NCBI GenBank assembly: GCA_027324255.1
Contig: DAHVTI010000164.1
Coordinates: 1-37,291, forward strand
Length of the DNA: 37,291 nt
Direction: 5' to 3'
DNA from: Bryobacterales bacterium
GTDB taxonomy: Bacteria; Acidobacteriota; Terriglobia; Bryobacterales; Bryobacteraceae
Part shown: in pieces, positions 31,367 to 37,291 of the stretch
Position numbering within the stretch: the stretch's first letter is position 1
How the letters are laid out: every line of letters starts with the position of its first letter
Program-made: the position numbers and the translations under genes
Notes under the pieces: model-generated
The model's input: only the letters and a program-made list of their open reading frames with translations
Database searches by the model: none
Told to the model about the DNA's origin: nothing

Positions 31367-32980
31367 TCAGAGCGCGAAGAGTCCCCAGGCCAGCGCCAGC
31401 AGCGCCGCCACCACGCCCCAAGCCATGAGGAAGCCCGTCCAGTCTTCGCGGTAGCCGGCCCACAGCGGGCGTAGCTTGGGCTGGAACAGGTCGAGGAAGA
31501 GCAGCCGCGGCCCTTCGGCGAGCCTGGCGAAGAAGGCCTCGCTGTGCTCGCGCGGCTCGGGACGCGTCAGCAGGCTCACCGCCACAAAGACCGCCGCGCC
31601 CGATGCCAGCGCCGCCAGGAACACGTCCGGGTCCCAGTGGTCCAGCCGCTTGCCCATGCGCGCGTACAGCGCGAAGTTCACCGCGAAGGCCGTGCCCACG
31701 CCCGAGGCCGCGCCCCAGCGGTTGCCGCGGCGCCACAGGAAGCCGCCCATGACGGCGATGCCCACGTAGGTGGCCATCGTCTCCGTGAGCAGGAACGAGT
31801 AGAGTACGCGGTCGATGAAGAACATCGCGTACAGCAGGCTGGCGGCGGTGATCAGGGCGCCGCTCCAGCGGCCCACGCGCGTGTAGTGCTCATCCGGCCG
31901 GCCCGGCGCCCAATAGCGTTCGTAAAGCCCGCGCGTGAACAGCGCGCCGCTATTCACCTGGAAGGTGGCGCAGCCCGCCATGTTGGCCGCCAGCACGCAG
32001 GCGATCATGAGCCCCGTGCCGCCCGAAAACAGCAGCCGCCGGCAGGCGAAGCCGAACGCGTCCTCCGCTTCCTTCAGCGCGGGCACTCCGGCCTTGCCCT
32101 GCGCGAACATCGCCGCCACCATCAGCCCGGCCACCGCCCAGCCCACGGTGCAGAAGCGCTTCACGAAATTGCCGTAGGTGAAGCCCGTGCGGCAGGCACG
32201 CTCGTCGCGGCCCGTGCCCGCCACCGCCACCATGTGCGGCTGCGCGACGATGCCGATGAGCCCGTTCAGCGTGAGCATGAAGATGAACCACGGGCCGATG
32301 CCCTGCGGCGTGCTGAGCGAGAACATGTGCGGCGCGAGCGTCGCCTTCATGCCGGCCAGGCCGCCCACCACGCCCCAGCCCAGCGGGATCAGCAGGAAGG
32401 AGAGCGTCAGGATGAGGAAGCCCTGCAGCACCTCCGTCCATACGGCCGCGCGCAAGCCGCCGGCGACGCTGTAGAGCACGAACACGGCCGTCATCGCCAG
32501 GATGGTGTGGTTCACCTCGATGCCGCCGCCCGTGGCCTGGCTGATCACCTTCCCCGCCCCCTTCAGCATGCTGGCCATGTTCAGCGTGAAGAAGATGAGG
32601 GCGAAGGCCGTGTAGCCGGCGCCCATCCACGGCCCGTAGCGGTCCTCCACGATCTCCGCCAGCGTGGTGCGTTTCATGCGCCGGTAGACGGGCGCCATCA
32701 GCCAGTAAAACGGGGTGGCGAAGAGGTTCTTCCACTGCAGCCAGATGGCGGAGGCGCCCAGCGTCTGCACGGCGCCGGCCAGCGCCACGGGCATCTCCGC
32801 GCGCGTGCCGGTGGCAAAGCTCTGCCCGATCATGAGCCACTTCGAAAAGACGCGCCCGCCCAGGAAGTAGCCCTCCGAGCCCTTCACCTTGCGCCCGGCG
32901 GCCAGGCCGAGCGCGGCGATGCCGGCCAGGTAGGCGAAGAGCACCGTCCAATCCGCCGCCGTCAATTGGAGCGGAGGCAT
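31367..32980 (-). CDS. Sodium:solute symporter (SSS family)
   Basis: This is an inner-membrane transporter of 537 aa with about 13 hydrophobic helices. The N-terminal VLFAYLAGIAALGLAAGRKV and GSEGYFLGGRVFSKWLMIGQ, and the TTLAEIVEDRYG segment after helix 2, are signatures of the SSS family (SGLT/PutP-like). The solute is taken up with sodium; its identity is not visible. The ATG at 32980 has GAGGAG 8 nt upstream and begins 3 bp after the stop of the GH172-family gene. This tight pairing suggests that the symporter imports the product released by that enzyme, probably a sugar. Confidence 0.92.
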   Translation of the reverse strand: MPPLQLTAADWTVLFAYLAGIAALGLAAGRKVKGSEGYFLGGRVFSKWLMIGQSFATGTRAEMPVALAGAVQTLGASAIWLQWKNLFATPFYWLMAPVYRRMKRTTLAEIVEDRYGPWMGAGYTAFALIFFTLNMASMLKGAGKVISQATGGGIEVNHTILAMTAVFVLYSVAGGLRAAVWTEVLQGFLILTLSFLLIPLGWGVVGGLAGMKATLAPHMFSLSTPQGIGPWFIFMLTLNGLIGIVAQPHMVAVAGTGRDERACRTGFTYGNFVKRFCTVGWAVAGLMVAAMFAQGKAGVPALKEAEDAFGFACRRLLFSGGTGLMIACVLAANMAGCATFQVNSGALFTRGLYERYWAPGRPDEHYTRVGRWSGALITAASLLYAMFFIDRVLYSFLLTETMATYVGIAVMGGFLWRRGNRWGAASGVGTAFAVNFALYARMGKRLDHWDPDVFLAALASGAAVFVAVSLLTRPEPREHSEAFFARLAEGPRLLFLDLFQPKLRPLWAGYREDWTGFLMAWGVVAALLALAWGLFAL

Positions 32981-32983
32981 CGG

Positions 32984-35035
32984 CTAGCGCTCCTCGATCT
33001 TCGCAATGGCCGCCTCGGCGTTCCACTGCACGCGCGGCACTTTGCGGAGCTGCCGCAGCGCCGGCACGGCCTGGGCCGCCGCAGGGCCGAGGGCGCCCAA
33101 CGCGTCGGCGACGCTGCGCAGCACCTGAACGTGTTCGCCCTCGGCGCCGGCCGCCGCGATCAACGCATCCAGGGCGGGCGCCGCGGCCGGCCCCAGCGCG
33201 GCCAGCGCATTGGCGCTCATCATGCGCACGCCGCTGTCCGCGTCTTTCAAACCGGCGATCAGCGCGGGCAGTGCCGGCGCGGCCGGCGCGCCGAGGCCCC
33301 GCAACGCAACGGCCGCCAGACCGCGCACCTCGGCACTGCGGTCGCTCATCGCCTGTTCCAACTGCTTGAGCCCGCGTCCGGCCAGCCGGGCGTGCTGCGT
33401 CGCGCGCCACACGGCGGCGGCCCGCACGAAGCTGTCGGCGTCCTGCAGGGCGGCGATCCACTCGGCGTCCGTCACCGAGCCGGTGCGCAAGCGCTCGGCC
33501 TTGTCTCCGCCGGCAGCCTCGGGCGAGGCCACGCGGGCCGGCACCACGGTGTCCAGGCCGAAATGGTATCCGCCCGAGCGCTCGTCTTTGGCCTGGCACA
33601 CGAAGCTCAATACATGCTGCCCCTTCGTGAGCCGCGGCCAGGCCAGGACATGATCCTCGGCCACGTACAGCTCGGTGTGCCAGGCGTTGATCAGTGTGGC
33701 TCCGCCGATGTTCGCGCCGGGCTCGTGCTCCAGATCGCCGGCCGCCTGCACCGGCTTGCCGTCCAGCAGCACGCTGTAGATGCCGTAGTCCGGAGCGTGC
33801 GCCACCTGCGCCAGCAGCTCGTAGCGGCCGTCCGATTCCACGTCGAAGGGCACGTCGAGCCGCGCGCCGGGGCCCTCGGCTTCGAGAAACAGCAGGTCGC
33901 GCGACCAGAAGACCTCTTTCTGCACGGAGGCCTTGCCGCGCGCTGCCTTCACACGCGCGATATCCTGCTCCACTTCGATCTGGCGCGCGTTGCCGTGAGG
34001 CAGCCGCGCCACGCCGTAGGGCGGCACGGGCAGCCCTTGCGCGATGCCCTGCTGGTACCAGAACGCGACGCTGCTGAAGAGGTCGGCCCGCTCTTCGAAT
34101 CCGGACCGCACGCTGCCGTCGGCGTTGTACGTCCAGCCGGCGTGCTCGATCTCCAGCTTCAGCGACCGGCGGAAGGGCACCGGGTCCGCCACGTGCCACC
34201 GGTAGGCCGTCATGCGCGACGACTCACCCGTGCCCTCGGCCACGGGCACGCCCGTGTACGGCCCGTTGGCCACGCGCAGGGACCACGCGTCGTTGAAGTA
34301 ATCCTCCGTGCCCGTGCCCTCGATGGACGCCTTCGGCGCGCCGTCCACGAAGAAGAACTCGTCGCCCTCGCCGAACCAGCCGGGCTCCTTCTGGATCACG
34401 CTGAACACCGTGCCGGCGTAATGGCCGCGCCCCGCGACGTCGAGGATGGTGTAGTGCCGCCCCATCCGCGCCGGCAACTCCTGGCGGTACCAGGCGTGGA
34501 AGTAGCCAATGTCGGCGGCGAGCGCCGGCACCTTGCGCCAGTCCACGTGGTAGTAAAGGTTCGAGCTGCGCCGCCGGCCTTCGTTGGTGATGGTGATGCG
34601 GCAGTGCTTGCGGAACGGCATCGGCCAGTAGGAGTTGCGCGATCGCCCGCTGGAGGAGTCGCGGATGAGCAGCGACTCGACGGTGCGCTCCACGCCGTGG
34701 CCCACGGCGAAGAAGTCGCCCACCGGAGCGTCGACGCTCGGCGTCGCGCTGCCGTCGTAATAGACGCGCAGGCGGAACAGCCGCGGCCAGCCGTACTCGT
34801 TGGAAGCGACGGTGAGCCAGATGTGCGTCACCACGCCGGGCCCTTCCAGATCGGCCAGCACGACGGTCTCGCCGGGGATGGGCCGCAGGCTGTCGTCGTT
34901 GCTCAGCAGGTTGGGGTTGTTGCTCGACGCGCGAAAGGCCGCGTAGTCCTTGAGGCGGGCGAGGTCGAGCCAATCCTGCGCCGCCGCGCCGCCGGACAGG
35001 GCGCAGAGCGACACAACGAAGAAGGGGAACCGCAT
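32984..35035 (-). CDS. Secreted DUF2961 (GH172) protein with C-terminal HEAT repeats
   Basis: This 683-aa exported protein has a signal peptide (RFPFFVVSLCALSGGAAAQ). Residues about 25-340 form a DUF2961 domain, the fold of glycoside hydrolase family 172, which includes difructose-dianhydride enzymes and alpha-D-arabinofuranosidases. Recognisable blocks are PGVVTHIWLTV, FFAVGHG, PMPFRKHCRITITNEG and the acidic motif EGTGTEDYFNDAW, which contains a likely catalytic or calcium-binding glutamate. A carbohydrate-binding-like region with LDVPFDVESDGRYELLAQV and LLDGKPV follows. The last about 150 residues are HEAT-like repeats (AEVRGLAAVALRGLGAPAAPALPALI, SGVRMMSANALAALGPAAAPAL), an unusual fusion. 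It is transcribed ahead of the symporter. The substrate is probably a furanose-containing glycan, by family. Confidence 0.88.
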   Translation of the reverse strand: MRFPFFVVSLCALSGGAAAQDWLDLARLKDYAAFRASSNNPNLLSNDDSLRPIPGETVVLADLEGPGVVTHIWLTVASNEYGWPRLFRLRVYYDGSATPSVDAPVGDFFAVGHGVERTVESLLIRDSSSGRSRNSYWPMPFRKHCRITITNEGRRRSSNLYYHVDWRKVPALAADIGYFHAWYRQELPARMGRHYTILDVAGRGHYAGTVFSVIQKEPGWFGEGDEFFFVDGAPKASIEGTGTEDYFNDAWSLRVANGPYTGVPVAEGTGESSRMTAYRWHVADPVPFRRSLKLEIEHAGWTYNADGSVRSGFEERADLFSSVAFWYQQGIAQGLPVPPYGVARLPHGNARQIEVEQDIARVKAARGKASVQKEVFWSRDLLFLEAEGPGARLDVPFDVESDGRYELLAQVAHAPDYGIYSVLLDGKPVQAAGDLEHEPGANIGGATLINAWHTELYVAEDHVLAWPRLTKGQHVLSFVCQAKDERSGGYHFGLDTVVPARVASPEAAGGDKAERLRTGSVTDAEWIAALQDADSFVRAAAVWRATQHARLAGRGLKQLEQAMSDRSAEVRGLAAVALRGLGAPAAPALPALIAGLKDADSGVRMMSANALAALGPAAAPALDALIAAAGAEGEHVQVLRSVADALGALGPAAAQAVPALRQLRKVPRVQWNAEAAIAKIEER

Positions 35036-35082
35036 GGCGCGGCCAGGATATCAGGTCTTGAGAGCGGGTGGAGGAGGCAAGG

Positions 35083-35130
35083 TGGTGGGCTCGGCAGAAC
35101 TCGAATCTGCGACCTCTACCGGGTCAAGGT
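35083..35130 (-). pseudogene. 3' fragment of a tRNA-Val(GAC) gene; att-site scar
   Basis: Read on the minus strand, the sequence gives a tRNA from the anticodon stem to CCA: loop TTGACCC (anticodon GAC), GGTAG, variable AGGTC, a perfect T arm GCAGA-TTCGAGT-TCTGC, acceptor CGAGCCC, discriminator A, CCA. Upstream there is no D arm and no GGGCTCG acceptor strand, so only the 3' two-thirds remain. Position 37 is C where a purine is expected, which supports a non-functional copy. Tyrosine recombinases commonly integrate at tRNA 3' ends and leave such fragments; the intact gene would then be at the other end of the island, outside the window. Confidence 0.75.
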
Positions 35131-35190
35131 TTAGCTCCGGAAGGTGGAAGTCTCGTGGTGTCAGTCACATACAGGCTTTTCCGCTAGTCC

Positions 35191-35223
35191 TGGAGTCCAA
35201 ATGGAGTCCACTTGGAGTCCAAG
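35191..35223. repeat. Three tandem 11-bp repeats TGGAGTCCAnn
   Basis: The units are TGGAGTCCAAA, TGGAGTCCACT and TGGAGTCCAAG, head to tail, with the first nine bases identical. Each unit is almost palindromic (TGGA-G-TCCA). They lie 60 bp from the tRNA fragment. They could be recombinase arm-type sites, or the last trace of an integrase 3' end. Confidence 0.8.
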
Positions 35224-35234
35224 TCCCTTGTTTT

Positions 35235-35293
35235 CATGGGCATGATGGACGCCGGATCGCGCCCATGATTGGGCAAGCCGTTTCAACGGCTTG
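35235..35293. repeat. Overlapping inverted repeats
   Basis: CATGGGC/GCCCATG (35235-35241 and 35261-35267), GCCCA/TGGGC (35261-35265 and 35270-35274) and CAAGCCGTT/AACGGCTTG (35274-35282 and 35285-35293) overlap or abut one another. Mutually exclusive foldings of one strand are therefore possible. All arms match perfectly. Confidence 0.75.
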
Positions 35294-35319
35294 GCAGGAT
35301 GGGCAGCATGGGCAGGATG
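35293..35319. repeat. Three tandem 9-bp repeats GGCAGSATG
   Basis: GGCAGGATG, GGCAGCATG and GGCAGGATG are directly adjacent. The first begins at the end of the preceding inverted repeat. An inverted copy of the unit, ATCCTGCCC, lies at 35392-35400. Confidence 0.75.
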
Positions 35320-35330
35320 TTCTCGCCGTT

Positions 35331-35375
35331 GTCTCCTCGTCAATGCCGTGTGGTACGAGGAGACGATTTTCGTTT
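35331..35375 (+). terminator. Hairpin with T-rich tail, terminator-like
   Basis: GTCTCCTCGT and ACGAGGAGAC form perfect 10-bp arms around a 14-nt loop, followed by GATTTTCGTTT. This resembles a rho-independent terminator on the plus strand, but no complete gene ends just upstream on that strand, so it may belong to a lost gene or serve another structural purpose. Confidence 0.45.
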
Positions 35376-35495
35376 CTCCTATATGAGCGGCGATCCTGCC
35401 CATCGCGCCCCGGCCGAGCTCGGCATCGCGGTTGACTTGACACCAAGCCTCGATTCCCAGGTCAAGACTATGGTTATCGCCAATTTATGTCACCT

Positions 35496-35813
35496 TCAGG
35501 CTGGCACCCGTTCGGCCGGCGCTACGCGCCGTACGCGGATCTTTACCTCGACCCGCGAGCCCAGGCGGTTGAGGATGGACATGAGTCTGTCCACGGTGAA
35601 GCGCCCCAGATCCGCATTCCGGATGCGCGAGAAGTCGGCCGCGGCGAATCCCGTGCGGTCGTGCGCCGCGCGCACCGTCAGTCGCTGCTTGTCGAGCGTC
35701 TTGATGATTTCGGCAGCGAGGATGGCCTTGAACTGCTCGGCGTCCGCGTTCTCGTGCCCGAGGTCACGAAACACATTGCCGCCGCCCCGCACCACTTCTA
35801 GCTTTTCTCTCAT
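35496..35813 (-). CDS. XRE-type antitoxin (HigA-like)
   Basis: This 105-aa protein fits the helix-turn-helix antitoxin family HTH_37. NVFRDLGHENADAEQFKAIL is its usual N-terminal block, AAEIIKTLDKQRLTVRAAHDRTGFAAADFSRIRNADLGRFTVDRLMSIL the DNA-binding part, and NRLGSRVEVKIRV the end strand. It would neutralise the toxin encoded just upstream and repress the pair. Its ATG overlaps the toxin stop by 4 bp (ATGA), so translation is coupled. The order toxin then antitoxin matches higBA-type modules. Confidence 0.87.
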   Translation of the reverse strand: MREKLEVVRGGGNVFRDLGHENADAEQFKAILAAEIIKTLDKQRLTVRAAHDRTGFAAADFSRIRNADLGRFTVDRLMSILNRLGSRVEVKIRVRRVAPAERVPA

Positions 35814-36157
35814 CCCAGCATCTCCTTCAGCCGCTTAAGTCGGTCCTTGACGAGGTCTATCTCGCGCTTTGGCGTCCCGATGCCCTGTGTCGACCTCTTC
35901 TGGAAGGCATGAAGCACCCAGATCTCATCGGCGAGTTGCACCGCATAGACCACGCGAAAGGCGTCGCCCCTGAACGCCAGCGCTATCTCGAACACGCCCG
36001 AGCCTAGGCCGTGCATTGGCTTCGCGATATCGGCCTTGCCGCCCTCCGCAGCGATTGTCAGCGCCGCGAGGCAGATTGCCTGCGCTCCCTCCGGGAAAGC
36101 CTCGAATTCCCTGAGCGCCGCCCTGATCCACGAGACGGGCCTTGTCTTCCGCGTCAT
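35810..36157 (-). CDS. RelE/HigB-superfamily toxin (Gp49-like)
   Basis: This 115-aa protein belongs to the phage-derived Gp49-like/HigB group of the RelE superfamily, mRNA-cleaving toxins that act at the ribosome. Signature blocks are SWIRAALREFEAFPEGAQ, FEIALAFRGDAFRVVYAVQ, EIWVLHAFQKRSTQGIGTPKREIDLVKDRLKRL. I use the ATG at 36157, which begins MTRKTRPVSWIRA as relatives do; the ORF track start is a GTG at 36208 that falls inside the palindromic operator. It is the first gene of a two-gene operon. Presence on an island suggests a stabilising role there. Confidence 0.87.
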   Translation of the reverse strand: MTRKTRPVSWIRAALREFEAFPEGAQAICLAALTIAAEGGKADIAKPMHGLGSGVFEIALAFRGDAFRVVYAVQLADEIWVLHAFQKRSTQGIGTPKREIDLVKDRLKRLKEMLG

Positions 36158-36198
36158 CTGCCGGTCGCCGCCTTTGTTTGTCGAATCTGCCCTCAGAC

Positions 36199-36220
36199 AT
36201 GTTGTCACCTATGACAACAT
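36199..36220. promoter_or_regulatory. Putative toxin-antitoxin operator palindrome
   Basis: ATGTTGTCA (36199-36207) and TGACAACAT (36212-36220) are perfect 9-bp arms around CCTA. The palindrome is 42 bp upstream of the toxin ATG, where antitoxin or toxin-antitoxin complexes normally bind to repress their own operon. Binding by the adjacent XRE antitoxin is inferred. Confidence 0.7.
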
Positions 36221-36510
36221 CCGTCAAGGAGGCCCGCCGTCAGGATTCACGCTCGCACGCACGATTCCGTCTCCCCAACGGAAGACAAAGGGTGCCTGGC
36301 GGAATGCGTGCGCGCGTTCGCGAAAGCAAGCCGGCGGCCAATAGAACCAGAAAGAAACGCCGGCTGCGGACAACTACCTCAGGCCGAAGTACCAGATGGA
36401 AATGAGGGCCTCGGCGGTCACCCAAATCCGGCCATTGATGGTCACCTGAAAACCGGCCAACGGAGGAGGCACTCAGGACATGAGTTCAGGTGGAGCTAAG
36501 CTCCATCATC
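36221..36510. other. Spacer between toxin operator and istA, no supported gene
   Basis: These 290 bp hold no convincing gene. Short basic ORFs on the plus strand show no domain. The right part (from about 36403) contains the IS21 terminal repeats. The exact left tip of the element is not visible to me because its inverted partner is outside the window. Confidence 0.5.
36424..36459 (+). repeat. Two IS21 terminal-type repeats
   Basis: GGTCACC-CAAAT-CCGGCCA (36416-36434) and GGTCACC-TGAAAA-CCGGCCA (36440-36459) are direct repeats of 19-20 bp. IS21-family ends typically carry several such copies that bind the transposase. Confidence 0.65.
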
Positions 36511-37291
36511 GTGAGCAATGTCTTGAGCCAAGAGAAACAGAACCAGGTGATCGCGCTCGGCCGGCTTGGCTGGCCGTTGAGGCGCATCGAGAAGGCGACC
36601 GGCGTCCGGCGGGAGACTGCCGCTGGCTATCTTCGTTCCGCCGGCGTGCCTGTGCGCCAGCCGGGGCGATGGGGCCGGCAGGCGCCGGAATCAAATCCGG
36701 CCATAGAGGTGACCACCGGCTCTGCCGGCGGCGCCACGCCAAATCCGGCCAACGAGGCGCCCCAGGTGACCACCGACTCAGAGCCGCCCCAGCCGGCGCG
36801 GAGCCCCTCCGCCAGCGCCTGCCTGCCGTACCACGAACTCATCCAGGCCGGCCTGTCCAAGGGTCGCAACGCCATGGGCATCTGGCAGGACCTCGTCGAC
36901 CAGAGCGGCTTCACCGGCGCCTACGAGAGCGTGAAGCGCTACGTGCGCAAGCTGCGCGGCGCGCGCAGCCCGGAACCCCGCGCCGTCATCGTGACCGCGC
37001 CCGGGGAAGAAGCGCAGGTCGACTACGGCACCGGCCCGATGGTCCGGGATCCGCAGACCGGCAAGTACCGGCGCACACGGCTGTTTGTGATGACGCTCGG
37101 CTGCAGCCGCAAAGCCGTCCGCCTGCTGGTCTTCGAATCGAGCACTCAGACCTGGGCGCAACTGCATGAGCAGGCGTTCCGCCGCCTGGGCGGCAGCGTG
37201 CGCGTTGTCGTGCTCGACAACCTCTCCGAAGGCGTGCTCAAACCCGACATCTACGATCCCGCGCTGAATCCGCTCTATCGCGACGTGCTGG
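36511..37291 (+). CDS. istA: IS21-family transposase IstA, 3'-truncated by window edge
   Basis: This reading frame is not in the ORF track because it has no stop before the window end. From GTG at 36511 it reads VSNVLSQEKQNQVIALGRLG, then WPLRRIEKATGVRRETAAGYLRSAG, a helix-turn-helix for end binding. A proline-rich linker with a duplicated NPA...VTT unit follows, then a second helical domain (YHELIQAGLSKGRNAMGIWQ), and the DDE catalytic core with the first aspartate in EAQVDYGTGPM and the second in VVVLDNLSEGVLKPDIYDP. Some 260 of about 500 residues are present. It makes the DNA cuts and strand transfer for the element; an IstB ATPase should follow. GTG fits the family start, and no SD is obvious. 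Confidence 0.9.
   Translation, partial: MSNVLSQEKQNQVIALGRLGWPLRRIEKATGVRRETAAGYLRSAGVPVRQPGRWGRQAPESNPAIEVTTGSAGGATPNPANEAPQVTTDSEPPQPARSPSASACLPYHELIQAGLSKGRNAMGIWQDLVDQSGFTGAYESVKRYVRKLRGARSPEPRAVIVTAPGEEAQVDYGTGPMVRDPQTGKYRRTRLFVMTLGCSRKAVRLLVFESSTQTWAQLHEQAFRRLGGSVRVVVLDNLSEGVLKPDIYDPALNPLYRDVL
36693..36771 (+). repeat. Two further AAATCCGGCCA...GGTGACC repeats inside istA
   Basis: AAATCCGGCCA at 36693-36703 and again at 36741-36751 are each followed by GGTGACCACCGRCTCWG (from 36708 and 36765). They match the repeats before the gene (AAATCCGGCCA at 36424-36434). Inside the frame they encode the repeated peptides SNPAIEVTTGS and PNPANEAPQVTTDS. Confidence 0.7.

Larger units (their letters stand above)
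35131..35495. other. Noncoding structured stretch at island end
   Basis: No convincing gene is present in these 365 bp; the 80-aa minus ORF (35161-35403) reads through repeats and has no recognisable domain. The stretch holds three tandem 11-bp repeats, several overlapping inverted repeats, three tandem 9-bp repeats and a terminator-like hairpin, listed separately. A CTTGAC/GTCAAG inverted pair (35436-35441 and 35461-35466) lies near its right end. Confidence 0.55.
35083..37291. mobile_element. Genomic island, left portion
   Basis: The segment starts at the tRNA-Val fragment and continues past the window end. It holds a repeat-rich noncoding block, a toxin-antitoxin pair and an IS21-type element, and its base composition is more mixed than that of the flanking GC-rich genes. 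No integrase gene is visible in this part. The right boundary is unknown. Confidence 0.6.
36416..37291 (+). mobile_element. IS21-family insertion sequence, left part
   Basis: The element is identified by its istA gene and by repeated terminal-type sites before it. It continues past the window end, where istB and the right end should lie. The true left tip lies at or somewhat before 36416. Confidence 0.8.

Noticed and set aside
31544-35134. 1196-aa plus-strand ORF
   Set aside because: It is the antisense shadow of the symporter and GH172 genes, with His/Arg/Ala-rich low-complexity sequence and no domain.
35191-35319. CRISPR array
   Set aside because: The repeats are 9 and 11 bp and directly adjacent, with no spacers, and no cas gene is nearby.
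35191-35400. Integron attC site
   Set aside because: I looked for the paired RYYYAAC and GTTRRRY core boxes flanking the inverted repeats and did not find a correct pair; no cassette layout is present.
35161-35403. 80-aa minus ORF in the island end as a gene
   Set aside because: It runs through tandem and inverted repeats and has no domain or ribosome binding site; at most it could hold a trace of an integrase C-terminus.
36480-37169. 229-aa plus-strand ORF at the right end
   Set aside because: It overlaps istA in another frame. The istA frame from 36511 has a clear DDE transposase sequence, while this one is Arg/Pro-rich noise.

Overview
The window reads as a high-GC chromosome from an acidobacterium, most likely of the Bryobacterales/Solibacter type. 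This is inferred from gene content: an orphan MacB/FtsX permease of the ADOP kind, Tat-exported sulfatases and a Tat-exported Gfo/Idh/MocA dehydrogenase, a large secreted protein with putative Ig repeats, a DUF4097 lipoprotein, and several conserved proteins of unknown function. No rRNA gene or CRISPR array is visible.

Layout. 1-2176 holds the 3' part of a DNA polymerase III alpha gene, converging on an ADOP permease (2167-4698, -) that follows prephenate dehydratase pheA (4760-5611, -). 5612-7382 is a compact regulatory locus: an XRE regulator with a LexA/S24-like C-terminal domain that appears catalytically dead, a convergent conserved protein of unknown function, and a 38-residue secreted peptide gene absent from the ORF track as its own entry. 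The intergenic regions on both sides of the regulator carry the same 18-bp palindrome, TGTTC-N8-GAACA. Two unknown proteins (7538-8939, one polytopic), a SprT-like metalloprotease (-), then fabH, myo-inositol oxygenase and a Tat sulfatase (9800-13075, +) follow. An alanine-glyoxylate-type aminotransferase (-) and hrpB helicase (+) start 15 bp apart; hrpB is followed by a thioredoxin-fold protein and a membrane histidine kinase. A minus-strand pair of pyruvate carboxylase and a Tat-exported oxidoreductase (19523-24248) diverges from a DUF4097 lipoprotein and a second sulfatase. A 942-aa Ig-repeat protein (-) diverges from a Tat-signal class V aminotransferase and a PNPOx-fold protein (+). A GH172/DUF2961 protein with HEAT repeats and a sodium:solute symporter form a two-gene operon (31367-35035, -), which suggests sugar release coupled to uptake.

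The right end is a genomic island. It opens with the 3' part of a tRNA-Val(GAC) gene (35083-35130, complement), a typical scar of integration into a tRNA. Next come a repeat-rich noncoding block, a HigBA-like toxin-antitoxin pair with a palindromic operator, and the left end of an IS21-family element whose istA runs off the window. The istA reading frame was found by direct translation and is missing from the ORF track.

The best candidates for something new are (i) the regulator/peptide locus with its shared operators, (ii) the structured repeat block beside the tRNA scar, and (iii) IS21 terminal-type repeats that continue into the transposase coding sequence. All family names come from recognition of motifs by eye; no database search was run.
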